A stretch of DNA of 47,229 nucleotides from Sphingomonas sp. Leaf407 (GTDB taxonomy: Bacteria > Pseudomonadota > Alphaproteobacteria > Sphingomonadales > Sphingomonadaceae). Numbering within the stretch: position 1 is the stretch's first letter; the number at the start of each line of letters is the position of its first letter. The notes under the pieces were generated by a model that saw only the letters and a list, made by a program, of their open reading frames with translations, was not told the origin of the DNA and did no database searches. A program made the position numbers and the translations under genes. This document shows, one piece after another, positions 1 through 7,618 of the stretch. The stretch covers positions 1-47,229 of the forward strand of contig NZ_LMQO01000009.1 of NCBI RefSeq assembly GCF_001425385.1, written 5' to 3'.

Positions 1-51
1 GTGTGCAGTAGGCTCGTAGGCCTCGTCGATATTGAAGGCCACGGCGGCCAT
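1..51 (-). CDS. Duplicate 5' end of the HTH antitoxin gene (partial)
   Basis: The ATG at 51-49 and the 17 codons after it are the same as the start of the antitoxin gene at 46699-47181. It is not a separate gene. It is cut only because the circular sequence was opened here, and reading on across the join gives the full 160-residue protein. Confidence 0.9.
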   Translation of the reverse strand, partial: MAAVAFNIDEAYEPTAH

Positions 52-99
52 GTTTCATCTCCCAGGGCGGAAGCCATCTAGTGACTGCGAGTTGTAAAC
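1..99. repeat. Terminal direct repeat, left copy
   Basis: These 99 bases are identical to 47131-47229. An exact repeat of this size at both ends of a linear record, cutting through a gene, is the usual sign of a circular molecule assembled with an overlap. The true circle would be 47,130 bp. Confidence 0.95.
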
Positions 100-103
100 G
101 CAA
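75..103 (-). promoter_or_regulatory. Candidate promoter of the antitoxin-toxin operon
   Basis: On the minus strand TTGCGT (103-98) and TAGATG (80-75) are separated by 17 bp, and a GGGAG ribosome site follows shortly before the antitoxin ATG at 51. The match to a sigma-70 promoter is moderate. The site lies in the 67-bp gap between the HNH gene and the antitoxin gene, so it could give the pair its own transcript. Confidence 0.4.
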
Positions 104-118
104 TAAGTGAAACGAGTG

Positions 119-616
119 TCAACGGGAAGACGTTCCACTGCGGTGATCGTCGAGCATGCTGAGCGGGGTGGGCGTAATCCAGTCGCCTCCCAGCTTGGGG
201 TATGGACCGTAGAACAGATCACCCAGCGCACGCCGATAGTGCGCGTTCATCCAGCGCCGGCGTCGATGCTCCGGGCCATCGTGGAGCATGTGGCAGCGTT
301 GGCAGAGCGCTGCGAGCTGGTGAAGCGCACTGTCGCTCGGATCATGGTTAAGGTGCGCACAGGCCAGGACCACCGGTGTCCACCGGCCTTGTACCAGAAT
401 GTTTTCCGTAGGCCGTCGCACGCGCCGGCCCCGGCCATTGCGCCAGCATTGCCGGTTCCGATCCCACCACCGTCCGTCGCCTAGGTGGAAGACCTTCTGC
501 CTGTGGGGACGTCCACAATGCTCGCAGTGTCCCCCCGCCCGCACGAAGCGTACCTGGTGTGATAGCTGCACCCAGTCGATCGGGTACAAGAACACGTGCT
601 CGGGCCGGATAGGCAT
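119..616 (-). CDS. HNH endonuclease-like protein
   Basis: This 165-residue protein has zinc-knuckle cysteines near residue 33 (CEHC) and a second CQRCH pair near residue 106. Between them lies an ACAHLNHDP segment that resembles the core of HNH nucleases. The layout (CxxC, then HxNHD, then CxxCH) is that of small phage- and plasmid-type HNH proteins that cut DNA with a histidine-metal site. It lies 43 bp downstream of the resolvase and upstream of the antitoxin-toxin pair on the same strand, so it sits in the plasmid's maintenance block. Its target is unknown. It could be a homing-type nuclease, a restriction-like factor or a domesticated remnant. The fold assignment is fairly firm and the role is not. 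Confidence 0.75.
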   Translation of the reverse strand: MPIRPEHVFLYPIDWVQLSHQVRFVRAGGHCEHCGRPHRQKVFHLGDGRWWDRNRQCWRNGRGRRVRRPTENILVQGRWTPVVLACAHLNHDPSDSALHQLAALCQRCHMLHDGPEHRRRRWMNAHYRRALGDLFYGPYPKLGGDWITPTPLSMLDDHRSGTSSR

Positions 617-659
617 CAGGCCTTCCCTGCCGAAGTGTCAGGCTGCGCAGTCCACCGCA

Positions 660-1223
660 TTATAAAGCCACCGTCGCTGCGGTCAGCGCCCGGTAGAGTG
701 TGGCATGGTGGCATTTGAGCAGCTTGGCGGCTTCGCGCACCGATGTGCCTTCGCTTATCAATCGTTCGCCGAGCGTGATCTGATCGGGGGTGAGCTTTGG
801 CGGACGGCCAAAGCGGACTCCCCTCGCCTTAGCCGCCACTCGTCCGCTGCTGGTGCGCTGGTGGATCAGCTCACGCTCGAACTCAGCGATGCCGGCGAAC
901 ACGGTCAGCACCATGCGACCAGCTGGCGAGGTCGTGTCGGCCCAGGGCTCGGCCAGCGAGCGCAGGCCGGAACCAGCCTCCTTCAGCTTCTCGGCGATGT
1001 CCAGCAGGTCGCGCGTCGAGCGCGCCAGTCGGTCGAGCCGCGTCACTACCACCGTGTCGTCGTCGCGCAGCTGCTCGATCATCTTGGCCAGCTCGGGCCG
1101 GTCACGCTTCGCGCCCGAGATCTTCTCCTCGAACGTCCGCTTGCATCCGGCCTCCTTCAACGCGGCGCGTTGCAGCCGGAGATCTTGGTCATCGGTGGAC
1201 ACACGAGCATAGCCAATCAGCAT
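660..1223 (-). CDS. Serine recombinase (Tn3-type resolvase)
   Basis: This 187-residue protein is a small serine resolvase. The N terminus reads MLIGYARVSTDDQ, with the catalytic serine in the YARVST motif at about residue 8. The TRLDRLARS helix segment follows, and a C-terminal helix-turn-helix lies at about residues 145-185 (REAAKLLKCHHATLYRAL). Length and order match TnpR/plasmid resolvases of about 185-200 residues. An in-frame ATG 36 bases further upstream (1259) would overlap the inverted repeat at 1224-1260, so the ATG at 1223 is preferred. No transposase lies nearby, which suggests a plasmid multimer-resolution system or a relic of a Tn3 transposon. It lies outside the 12-kb element at 3007-15059 but could in principle act on other cointegrates. 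Confidence 0.9.
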   Translation of the reverse strand: MLIGYARVSTDDQDLRLQRAALKEAGCKRTFEEKISGAKRDRPELAKMIEQLRDDDTVVVTRLDRLARSTRDLLDIAEKLKEAGSGLRSLAEPWADTTSPAGRMVLTVFAGIAEFERELIHQRTSSGRVAAKARGVRFGRPPKLTPDQITLGERLISEGTSVREAAKLLKCHHATLYRALTAATVAL

Positions 1224-1260
1224 GTTGCAAAATTGTATCGTAATAAAAGTATTTTGCAAC
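1224..1260. promoter_or_regulatory. Candidate resolution site (res subsite I)
   Basis: Perfect 10-bp arms, gttgcaaaat (1224-1233) and attttgcaac (1251-1260), flank a 17-bp AT-rich centre, directly against the resolvase start codon. Resolvases usually bind such sites beside their own gene, both to recombine DNA and to repress transcription. A full res would have two more subsites further upstream, which I cannot define with certainty. Confidence 0.6.
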
Positions 1261-1369
1261 CGACTTTTGCGACATCAGCACATGAGAGAACACGAGCTCT
1301 AAGGGCTCTGTTGCGAAACTTAGAACATTTGAGACAGTCGACAGTTGCTATCCTGCGGCCCTCACAGCC

Positions 1370-1885
1370 TCATTCTTCAAGCCTGCCTGTGCGAGCCTCC
1401 TTCTTCGACTTGTCCCATTCCTTCTTGATGAGCCGTTGGGCTGCTTTCTCGACCGTATCCGCCTTTTTGAGCCAATCGGGCTTTGGAGTATGCCGCGCAC
1501 TCACTAGCTCCTCGACTGCGCGGAAGAGCGCGCGATCCAGGGCATGTTTGTCCTCAGTCCCTACGTCGCGGCAGGCCGGGTTTAGGCGGAGTACGATACC
1601 AGCGCGCGCGGCATGTACCTTTCGCCAATTCACCGGCTTGGCAGGGCTAACTGCACCACGCCGCACCTCGGCCGTTAACTCTACAACCAGCCCTCGCATT
1701 GCTTCTCGCCATACCGCGCGCTCGCTGGTGACGATCTGGACGAAGATGGCCTTGTCTGCGTTCTCCTTCCCGGCCTGCGCGCCAAAACGCGCGCCAAGGT
1801 AGGCAAGCACGCCCGCAAAGGCCGTTCCGAAGCCCTGCACCCACGTCCAGCCGCCTGATCCTGACCCCCCTGATATTCCTGTCAC
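1370..1885 (-). CDS. Small membrane-anchored protein of unknown function
   Basis: The product is about 171 residues from the GTG at 1885, which has a good AAGGGAG ribosome site 5 bases upstream. A further in-frame GTG at 1930 would add 15 residues but has no clear ribosome site. After a Gly/Ser-rich start there is one hydrophobic stretch (about residues 14-35, WVQGFGTAFAGVLAYLGARFG), then a charged, mostly helical cytoplasmic domain rich in Arg, Lys and Ala. I recognise no family. It is transcribed divergently from parA, with the parA operator region between them, and it precedes the resolvase block. Such single-span proteins are frequent in plasmid backbones. Coding is likely, function unknown. 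Confidence 0.55.
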   Translation of the reverse strand: MTGISGGSGSGGWTWVQGFGTAFAGVLAYLGARFGAQAGKENADKAIFVQIVTSERAVWREAMRGLVVELTAEVRRGAVSPAKPVNWRKVHAARAGIVLRLNPACRDVGTEDKHALDRALFRAVEELVSARHTPKPDWLKKADTVEKAAQRLIKKEWDKSKKEARTGRLEE

Positions 1886-1967
1886 GTATGCTCCCTTATG
1901 CCGCGAACCTCGGGTGCAGCTTACGACCACCCAACCACGCTGCTACAGGCCACGAAGGCTATCAGTT

Positions 1968-1999
1968 CACAAGTGAGATTGTTATCTTGCTCACTTGTG
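1968..1999. promoter_or_regulatory. Palindromic operator or centromere upstream of parA
   Basis: Perfect 10-bp arms, cacaagtgag (1968-1977) and ctcacttgtg (1990-1999), flank a 12-bp AT-rich centre about 43 bp before the parA start. Just downstream, at 2001-2031, are gctatc, atgttcaca and gaacacgtg. All three words recur on the other side of parAB at 15157-15220. Partition operons of the ParA/RHH type are normally repressed by their own proteins at such a site. It may act as operator, centromere or both. Confidence 0.6.
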
Positions 2000-2041
2000 T
2001 GCTATCCATCATGTTCACACGCGAACACGTGCAGGGGCTAC

Positions 2042-2719
2042 ATGAAGACCATATCTATCATCAGCCAGAAGGGCGGAGCGGGTAAGACCACGCTTGCCAT
2101 CCACCTTGCCGGTGCCGCCACCAGTGCGGGCCTCTCCGCGCTGATCCTCGACGCGGACCCGCAAGCGACCGCTAGCCAATGGAACCACTGGCGAGGCGGC
2201 GCGGACCCTGAGGTCGTAGATTGTGCCTCCCCCACCCTCCTTCCGCGCAAGGTGCAGCAAGCAGCCGATCTAGGCGCGGACCTAGTCATTATCGATACGC
2301 CCCCACACGCGGACATCATGGCGCGCGAGGCGTGCAAGGCTGCGGACCTGATCCTTATTCCTTGTCGTCCCCAAGCGTTCGACTTGTCAGCCGTTGAAAC
2401 GACGGCCGAGCTGGTGAAGGCAGCAGGCAAGCCGGCCTTCGTGCTCTTCATGGGCGGTCCTCAGCGCGCGCCAACTACTTACAGAGACGCGCGGGAGCTG
2501 ATTGAGGGCAGCGAAGGCGTTGAGGGTATGGGTGTGCCGGTCGCGCCCGTCATGCTCACGATGCGCGCGATCTATCACCACAGCACGGCGCAAGGGAAAA
2601 CCGCGATAGAGGCGGAGCCTGACGGTAAGGCGGCGGAGGAGATCGCCGCGCTATGGACGTGGACAAGCGAACGTGTGAACTTGCCCACAAGTAAGCAGTG
2701 CAGAAAGAAGCGAGGCTGA
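2042..2719 (+). CDS. parA: ParA-family partition ATPase
   Basis: This 225-residue Walker-type ATPase positions and segregates plasmid copies using ATP-dependent binding to the nucleoid. The deviant Walker A motif KGGAGKTT is at residues 10-17, the switch I-like LDADPQATASQW is at about residues 37-48, and the Walker B-like LVIIDTPPH is at about residue 80. There is no N-terminal HTH domain, so it belongs to the small (type Ib-like) ParA class that works with a ribbon-helix-helix partner. The ATG at 2042 was chosen because MKTISIISQKGG is the normal family start and AGGGG precedes it. An upstream ATG in frame at 1898 would read through the operator. The RHH gene starts one base after the stop. 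Confidence 0.93.
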   Translation: MKTISIISQKGGAGKTTLAIHLAGAATSAGLSALILDADPQATASQWNHWRGGADPEVVDCASPTLLPRKVQQAADLGADLVIIDTPPHADIMAREACKAADLILIPCRPQAFDLSAVETTAELVKAAGKPAFVLFMGGPQRAPTTYRDARELIEGSEGVEGMGVPVAPVMLTMRAIYHHSTAQGKTAIEAEPDGKAAEEIAALWTWTSERVNLPTSKQCRKKRG

Positions 2720-2720
2720 C

Positions 2721-2990
2721 ATGAGCAAATTTGGCGCCATGAGGCAGCAGCGTGCAGAACGCGCGAAGGTGGAGCCGAGCGTCTCGACCCCAGCCATTGA
2801 GGGCTCGGCGTCGGTGCGATCGGCGGCGCGGCAGGGCAAGAAGGCTGTCAGCGCATACTTTAGTCCGGAAGTTAGCCGAGGCTTAAATGTGCTGGCGGCC
2901 GAGAACGGAACTACCCTTCAGGCCTTGATGGGCGAGGCAATCGACCTTCTCATGCGCCAGTACGGCAAGCACCCGTTCGGGGAGCGGTGA
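2721..2990 (+). CDS. Ribbon-helix-helix partition partner of ParA (ParG/ParB-like)
   Basis: The protein is 89 residues. The first half is basic and disordered (RQQRAERAKVEPS). The second half, from about residue 45, reads KKAVSAYFSPEVSRGLNVLA followed by a helix pair, a typical ribbon-helix-helix DNA-binding fold. Small RHH proteins with a flexible N-terminal arm are the usual partners of short ParA ATPases. They bind the centromere and repress the operon, and the arm stimulates ATP hydrolysis. The gene starts 1 bp after the parA stop, so it is surely co-translated. The name ParB is used loosely for such proteins, and it is not a HTH-type ParB. Confidence 0.82.
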   Translation: MSKFGAMRQQRAERAKVEPSVSTPAIEGSASVRSAARQGKKAVSAYFSPEVSRGLNVLAAENGTTLQALMGEAIDLLMRQYGKHPFGER

Positions 2991-3006
2991 CGCGCAGCTT
3001 TGAAGA

Positions 3007-3044
3007 GGGGTCTGCACATAGAACGGACCCAGATGTACGCTAAC
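3007..3044 (+). repeat. Left terminal inverted repeat of the 12-kb element
   Basis: 38 bp, starting GGGGTCTGCA and ending ACGCTAAC. The central CATAGAACGGACCCAGAT is identical to the right repeat. The 5 bases before it are gaaga. Confidence 0.85.
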
Positions 3045-3273
3045 GCGATCGGGTGTCAGCAAACCCCCAGATTCGGGTTTCCGTACAGCTGACCAAAGCG
3101 ACAGGGTTTGTCGCACACTCTGCCATCCTGTTGGCGCCACGACCCAAGGCCGGAGCGCACCCTGTCCGAAAGCATGTGTTTTCCGACAGTCTCAAAACGC
3201 TGCGGCAGCCTATACCAGCGTCATGACCAAGATACCGGATACGGACAAGAGATCGCAGGTTTCACCGGAATCC

Positions 3274-4692
3274 TCATTTTTGCACCTGAACGACGGCGCC
3301 CGGCATCATCGGGTCGCCCGGAGCAATGACGAGGTAACGGCGCATGTCGCCTTTTGCGTCGCTGACGATCTGGCGGAGCGGTCCGAGCGTGTTGACTATC
3401 GCGCCGCCCGCCGGATTGGTCATGAACTTCGCCAGAGGCTGGATCACGCCGCTGCCATCAGCGCGGGAGGATAGCCCAAGGACATAGGGCATCTTTGGAC
3501 TGAGGCCCGCAACCGCCGCCTGCAAAATCTGGACTTGGCCCTGATCGAACAGCGTGACCTGGCTGCGCCCAGTCCCGGAAAGAGTCAGCTGGATCTTCAT
3601 GCCGGCCTGGGCGAGCGGCATCAGGTTTGCACGGCCATCGCCTACCGGCACCGCGCCGGGAACGTAGGCCACGCCTTGGGGCCCCTGACCGATCGGAATC
3701 GTCGCGATAACGGTGTTGCTGGCGGTATCGATCGCCGCGACTGCGTCGGCGTTCTCCAGCCCGACATACATCCGCGTACCGTCGCCCGACGGCCAAAGGC
3801 CGTGCGGGAGCGCGCCGACCGGGATGTTCGCGACCTGCGCGAAGTCGGTGGTGCGGAACACCTTGACGACGTTCTCGGTGCCGACCGTCACATAGGCGAA
3901 CTGGCCAGCCTTGGTGCGGGCGATGTTGACGTGGTTGGTGATCGCGCCTGTGTCGAACGTCTTGAGCACTGCGAAGGGTGGCTTGGCGTCGAACACCATG
4001 ACTTTGCCGACGTCTTTCAGCGTCAACCAGACCTGCTTGCCGTCGGGCGTCGCGGCGATGTCGGGGCAGAACGGGCTCGCCTGCTTGACGCGACCGACGA
4101 TCTTCTTCGAGGCGGTGTCGATCACAACGGTCTCGGGAGAAAAGCTCGAACAGACGTAACCGTATTTCCCGTTCGGCGAGAAGATCGTCATGCCGGGGCC
4201 ATTAGGAACGGGGATGCGCGTAGTCGGCGCGAAGGTCTTGCCGTCGAGCACCTGGATATAATCCTCGCCGCGCACCGCGACCCAGACTTCGCGACCGTCG
4301 GGGCGGAAGAACGCTTCGTGCGGCGATCGGCCCACATAGGTCGTATGCTTCACGGCATTGGTCGCAGTGTCGATGAACGTCACCGAGTTCGAGCCGATCG
4401 AGATCGCCGCCAGCGTCTTGCGATCAGGCGAGAAGCCCATGCCGTGGACGAGCAGCTGTCCCTTGTAGAGCGGGCTGAGGTTCGCGGGGGTCTGGTCGCC
4501 GAGTTTTATCACGCCGAGCAGCGTGTTGGTCGACGGATCGATCACCGACACGGTGTTGGAGAACTGGTCCGAGGTGTAGAACCGGTCCTGCGCGCTGACG
4601 GGGACGTCGGGGGTCGCGTTCGGCACTTGCTGGGCAAACGCAGGGCCCGAGAAACACAAGGCGGCGCAGGCGGTTAGGGTGAAACGCTTCAT
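3274..4692 (-). CDS. Secreted YVTN beta-propeller protein
   Basis: The product has 472 residues, starting with a cleavable signal peptide (MKRFTLTACAALCFSGPAFA, cut before QQ). Seven or so propeller blades follow, with repeats of the type NTVSVIDPSTNTLLGVIKLG, TPDGKQVWLT and SPNGKYGYVCSS, the hallmark of YVTN/lactonase-like propellers. After the propeller (about residue 345) comes an extra domain of about 120 residues with no recognised family. YVTN propellers are binding or scaffold proteins of the periplasm, sometimes binding metals or quinone enzymes, and no enzymatic role can be assigned here. Its start overlaps the stop of the DUF305 gene by 4 bases, so the two form an operon. Confidence 0.85.
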   Translation of the reverse strand: MKRFTLTACAALCFSGPAFAQQVPNATPDVPVSAQDRFYTSDQFSNTVSVIDPSTNTLLGVIKLGDQTPANLSPLYKGQLLVHGMGFSPDRKTLAAISIGSNSVTFIDTATNAVKHTTYVGRSPHEAFFRPDGREVWVAVRGEDYIQVLDGKTFAPTTRIPVPNGPGMTIFSPNGKYGYVCSSFSPETVVIDTASKKIVGRVKQASPFCPDIAATPDGKQVWLTLKDVGKVMVFDAKPPFAVLKTFDTGAITNHVNIARTKAGQFAYVTVGTENVVKVFRTTDFAQVANIPVGALPHGLWPSGDGTRMYVGLENADAVAAIDTASNTVIATIPIGQGPQGVAYVPGAVPVGDGRANLMPLAQAGMKIQLTLSGTGRSQVTLFDQGQVQILQAAVAGLSPKMPYVLGLSSRADGSGVIQPLAKFMTNPAGGAIVNTLGPLRQIVSDAKGDMRRYLVIAPGDPMMPGAVVQVQK

Positions 4693-5069
4693 GGACGGTC
4701 TCCGTGATGGGGGTGACCGGTCGCGGTCGGTTCGGTGTGAGGCAGCAACGCGCCGCCTTCGGATAGGATGCCCTGCATCACCGCGATTTCCTGACGCTGT
4801 TCGACGATGATTCCCTGGGCGAGCCGGCGCAGGCGTTCATCCTTGCCGAACCGCAGTTCGACTTCGGCCATGTCGATCGCACCCTGATGATGCGGGATCA
4901 TCATTCTTGCGAAGTCGCGATCGGGATCGCTTGAATAACCGGTCATCATCGCGCCGTGCATCCGCGCCATCGCCGCATCCATTGCGGACGCGAAACCGTC
5001 CGTTTGCGCTAACGCACCCGTCGATACGGACACGGCTATCGCCGTTAGCAAGGCCGTGCGAGATTTCAT
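4689..5069 (-). CDS. Secreted DUF305 protein
   Basis: The 126-residue protein has a signal peptide (MKSRTALLTAIAVSVSTGALA) and a DUF305 four-helix core. The core carries the signature MMIPHHQGAIDMAEVEL at about residues 52-68, and the C terminus is His-rich (HPHHGDRP). DUF305 proteins (ferritin-like, related to CopM) bind metals, often copper, in the periplasm. The ATG at 5069 has AAAGG 7 bases upstream. The ATG at 5075 is too close to that site, and an upstream ORF extension lacks a signal-like start. It overlaps the YVTN gene by 4 bases (ATGA) and is transcribed first. A second DUF305 gene lies in the copper cluster at 35842-36231. Confidence 0.85.
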   Translation of the reverse strand: MKSRTALLTAIAVSVSTGALAQTDGFASAMDAAMARMHGAMMTGYSSDPDRDFARMMIPHHQGAIDMAEVELRFGKDERLRRLAQGIIVEQRQEIAVMQGILSEGGALLPHTEPTATGHPHHGDRP

Positions 5070-5330
5070 CGTCATGCCTTTAGTATTCCCATTTATGACA
5101 CGCGAGCGATGAATGCCGAGCGTGACAGCGTAAATGATCGCGGCGCAGCCATCGATCCAACGCATAAGCATGGTTGTTCTGATCATCTAAAAAGAACGGT
5201 AGACAATCTATGATCGCGTTTTCGTATTGAAACCATCGCTACCATGCGTTGGACGCAGGGGAGATATCGGTCGATCTAGCGGCATCGGACTGGCACGATC
5301 ACCCGCCGGATCCGCGATAAGGATCAAACG
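5070..5330. promoter_or_regulatory. Divergent intergenic region between the two YVTN operons
   Basis: These 261 bp separate the DUF305-YVTN operon (minus) from the second YVTN gene (plus) and so must hold both promoters. It is AT-richer around 5180-5220. I see no clear regulator-binding palindrome and no further gene. Confidence 0.4.
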
Positions 5331-6500
5331 ATGAAAGCTGCGATCGTTCTGGTTGCCGCGATGTTGGCCTCCGTAGCCCCAGTCCCGGCGATCGCTCAGG
5401 CCTATTGGGCTGCACCTGCGGCGGACGACTTTCCCTGCGATATCAAGGCGGTTCAGGCACCGTGGTCGAAGGCTGATATCGACCTTAGTCATCATGACCG
5501 GATCTATGTGTCTGACCCGACATCGACAAAGATCGTTGTCATCGATCCTGCAGCGGGCAACGAACTGGGACGCATCGACCTCACCAAAAGCGCGATAGCT
5601 GAGCCCAGCTTTTCCAGCCCCAAAGTCCAGCACCTGGCTGCAACGCGTGACGGGCGGACCCTGGCGGTATCGGCATTAGCGCAGCACAGTGTGACGCTCG
5701 TAGATCTGGCCACGAACACGGAACGAGGCCGGACCGTGTTCCAGACGTCGCCTACCGCCGTCGCGTTTACGCCCAATGGGCACGAACTCTGGGTTTCGCT
5801 CGGCGATGAACATGCCATCGCAGTCGTGGATCCTAAGACCGCGCGGGAGATCACCCGCGTACCAGCAAGTGGCGGAGCGGGCGCGACCATCCTGTCGCCA
5901 AACGGACGCTATGCCTTTGTATCGCTTACTGAAAGGCCGTCCATCCTGGTTGTCGACGTCGAGCATCGGCGCGTCGTCGGACACGTTGCCAGCAACGGTG
6001 CAGGTGAGGGAGCAATCGCGGTCTCGCCAGATGGCAAACAGATTTGGGCAACACGCCGCGAGAGCGGCACGACCACGGTTTTTGCTGCCAAACCGCCGTT
6101 TGCGGTACGCGAAGTGATAAACACTGGTCCAGCAACGGGCGCGGTCAACTTCGCCCAGCGCGCGGACGATTCCTTTGCCTATGTCAGCATTGGCGGCGAT
6201 CAACCTGCAATCAAGGTCTATAGAACCGACAGCCTGGAGGCTGTGGCAACCGTCCCGCTACAAGCGGCTCCAAGTGCGGTTTGGCCGTCGGGCGATGGTA
6301 CGAGAATCTATGCCAGCCTGGCCGGAACCAACAAGGTCGCTGGGATCGACACGCTGACGTACACCACCGTGTCGACAATCCCTATCAGTACGGATGCGCA
6401 AAGCCTGATCTACGTTCCTGGTGCCGTGCGATCAGGAAAAGGTCTCGCCAATCTGGTGCCATCCGGGCGCGATGCGGCGCTTGCCGTGGCGGCGCGTTGA
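5331..6500 (+). CDS. Second secreted YVTN beta-propeller protein
   Basis: The product has 389 residues with a signal peptide (MKAAIVLVAAMLASVAPVPAIA, cut before QAYW). The rest is a run of propeller blades such as DRIYVSDPTSTKIVVIDPAAG, TPNGHELWVSLGDEHAIAVVD and SPNGRYAFVS. It lacks the 120-residue C-terminal extension of the first YVTN protein, but the two share blade wording (WPSGDGTR, IYVPGAV, AKPPFAV), so they are paralogues by duplication. One free pair of cysteines is absent, with only a single Cys near the N terminus (FPCDIKA). It is divergent from DUF305-YVTN and lies 46 bp before mdh. It is probably a periplasmic binding propeller, and its ligand is unknown. Confidence 0.82.
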   Translation: MKAAIVLVAAMLASVAPVPAIAQAYWAAPAADDFPCDIKAVQAPWSKADIDLSHHDRIYVSDPTSTKIVVIDPAAGNELGRIDLTKSAIAEPSFSSPKVQHLAATRDGRTLAVSALAQHSVTLVDLATNTERGRTVFQTSPTAVAFTPNGHELWVSLGDEHAIAVVDPKTAREITRVPASGGAGATILSPNGRYAFVSLTERPSILVVDVEHRRVVGHVASNGAGEGAIAVSPDGKQIWATRRESGTTTVFAAKPPFAVREVINTGPATGAVNFAQRADDSFAYVSIGGDQPAIKVYRTDSLEAVATVPLQAAPSAVWPSGDGTRIYASLAGTNKVAGIDTLTYTTVSTIPISTDAQSLIYVPGAVRSGKGLANLVPSGRDAALAVAAR

Positions 6501-6546
6501 TCGGTCTTACACCGTCTGTAATTTCCCAAGGAAAGCCCTTTCTAAA

Positions 6547-7530
6547 ATGACCAAGCCCCCCGTCAGGATCGCGATCAGCGGTGCCGCAGGACAAATTTGC
6601 TATTCGCTGCTCTTCCGGGTTGCGCAGGGTGACGTGTTCGGACCGGACCAGCCCGTTATCCTTCAACTGCTCGACGTGCCGCAGGCTATGGACGCCGTAC
6701 GCGGCGTGGTCATGGAACTGGAGGATTGCGCGTTCCCGCTACTGGCAGGTGTGATCATTACTGATGATCCGATGGTGGCTTTCAAGGACATCGATGCGGC
6801 CATGCTGGTTGGGTCTCGTCCCCGCTCAAAGGGCATGGAGCGCCGTGATTTGCTCGCTGCCAACGCAGCGATCTTCAAGACGCAGGGCGCAGCATTGGAC
6901 GCAGTGGCCAAACGTGACGCCAAGATCCTGGTCGTCGGCAATCCCGCCAACACAAATGCCTGGATTCTTGCGCAAAGCGCACCGGGTTTTCCTGCCGAAA
7001 ACATCACGTCGATGATCCGCCTCGATCACAACCGCGCGCAGGGACAGCTTGCGGCCAAGGCGGGTGTAGGTGTCGATGCGATTACAAAGCTCGTCGTCTG
7101 GGGAAACCATTCGCCGACGATGTTTGCCGACTGGGGGAATGCCGAACTCGATGGCCAAAAGCTTGCCGACCGTATCGGAAACGAGGCCTGGTACCGCGAA
7201 ACCCTGATCCCCACCGTTGCGCAGCGCGGAACCGCGATCATCGAAGCACGGGGTGCGTCCTCGGCCGCGTCGGCCGCAAATGCAGCGATCGACCATCTGC
7301 GCGACTGGGTGCACGGCGCAGGCGATAATTGGGTGTCGATGGGCGTGGTGTCAGATGGCTCCTACGGTATCCCGCAAGGACTGGTGTGCGGCGTGCCGGT
7401 GCACTGCATGAGCGGTGGGTATGCGCGTATCGAAGGCCTGACCCTCGATCCGTTCCAGCGATCGATGCTCGATCGCACGATTGCCGAACTGGTCGATGAA
7501 CGTGAGGCGGTTATCGACATTCTGAAATGA
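6547..7530 (+). CDS. mdh: Malate dehydrogenase, NAD-type
   Basis: This 327-residue dehydrogenase interconverts malate and oxaloacetate with NAD in the cytosol. The Rossmann motif ISGAAGQICYSLLFR lies near the N terminus (residues 9-23), and NPANTNAWI (about residues 134-142) and the active-site WGNHSPTMFADW with its catalytic His (about residue 190) follow. Length and motifs fit the roughly 327-residue MDH class found in actinobacteria and some proteobacteria. The ATG at 6547 is used because MTKPPVRIAISGAAG is the family start, with AAGGAAAG about 11 bases upstream. A central-metabolism enzyme on a mobile element is unusual. Beside a TDT transporter it might supply or use C4-dicarboxylates, but that is inference. 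Confidence 0.88.
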   Translation: MTKPPVRIAISGAAGQICYSLLFRVAQGDVFGPDQPVILQLLDVPQAMDAVRGVVMELEDCAFPLLAGVIITDDPMVAFKDIDAAMLVGSRPRSKGMERRDLLAANAAIFKTQGAALDAVAKRDAKILVVGNPANTNAWILAQSAPGFPAENITSMIRLDHNRAQGQLAAKAGVGVDAITKLVVWGNHSPTMFADWGNAELDGQKLADRIGNEAWYRETLIPTVAQRGTAIIEARGASSAASAANAAIDHLRDWVHGAGDNWVSMGVVSDGSYGIPQGLVCGVPVHCMSGGYARIEGLTLDPFQRSMLDRTIAELVDEREAVIDILK

Positions 7531-7618
7531 ACGATCGGTATATCTGATTGGAATGACTGTAATCTTTGGTTGGTGCGATTGATCTCCTTTCCCTATCATT
7601 GGGGCAAGGAGATCGGGC

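Noticed and set aside
660..1223. The resolvase as the tnpR of the 12-kb element
   Set aside because: It lies outside the element's repeats and target duplication, beside its own res-like site.
705..1802. Long plus-strand open frame across the resolvase and the small membrane protein
   Set aside because: It is the shadow of two minus-strand genes with clear families or ribosome sites. Its translation is Arg/Ser-rich without motifs.
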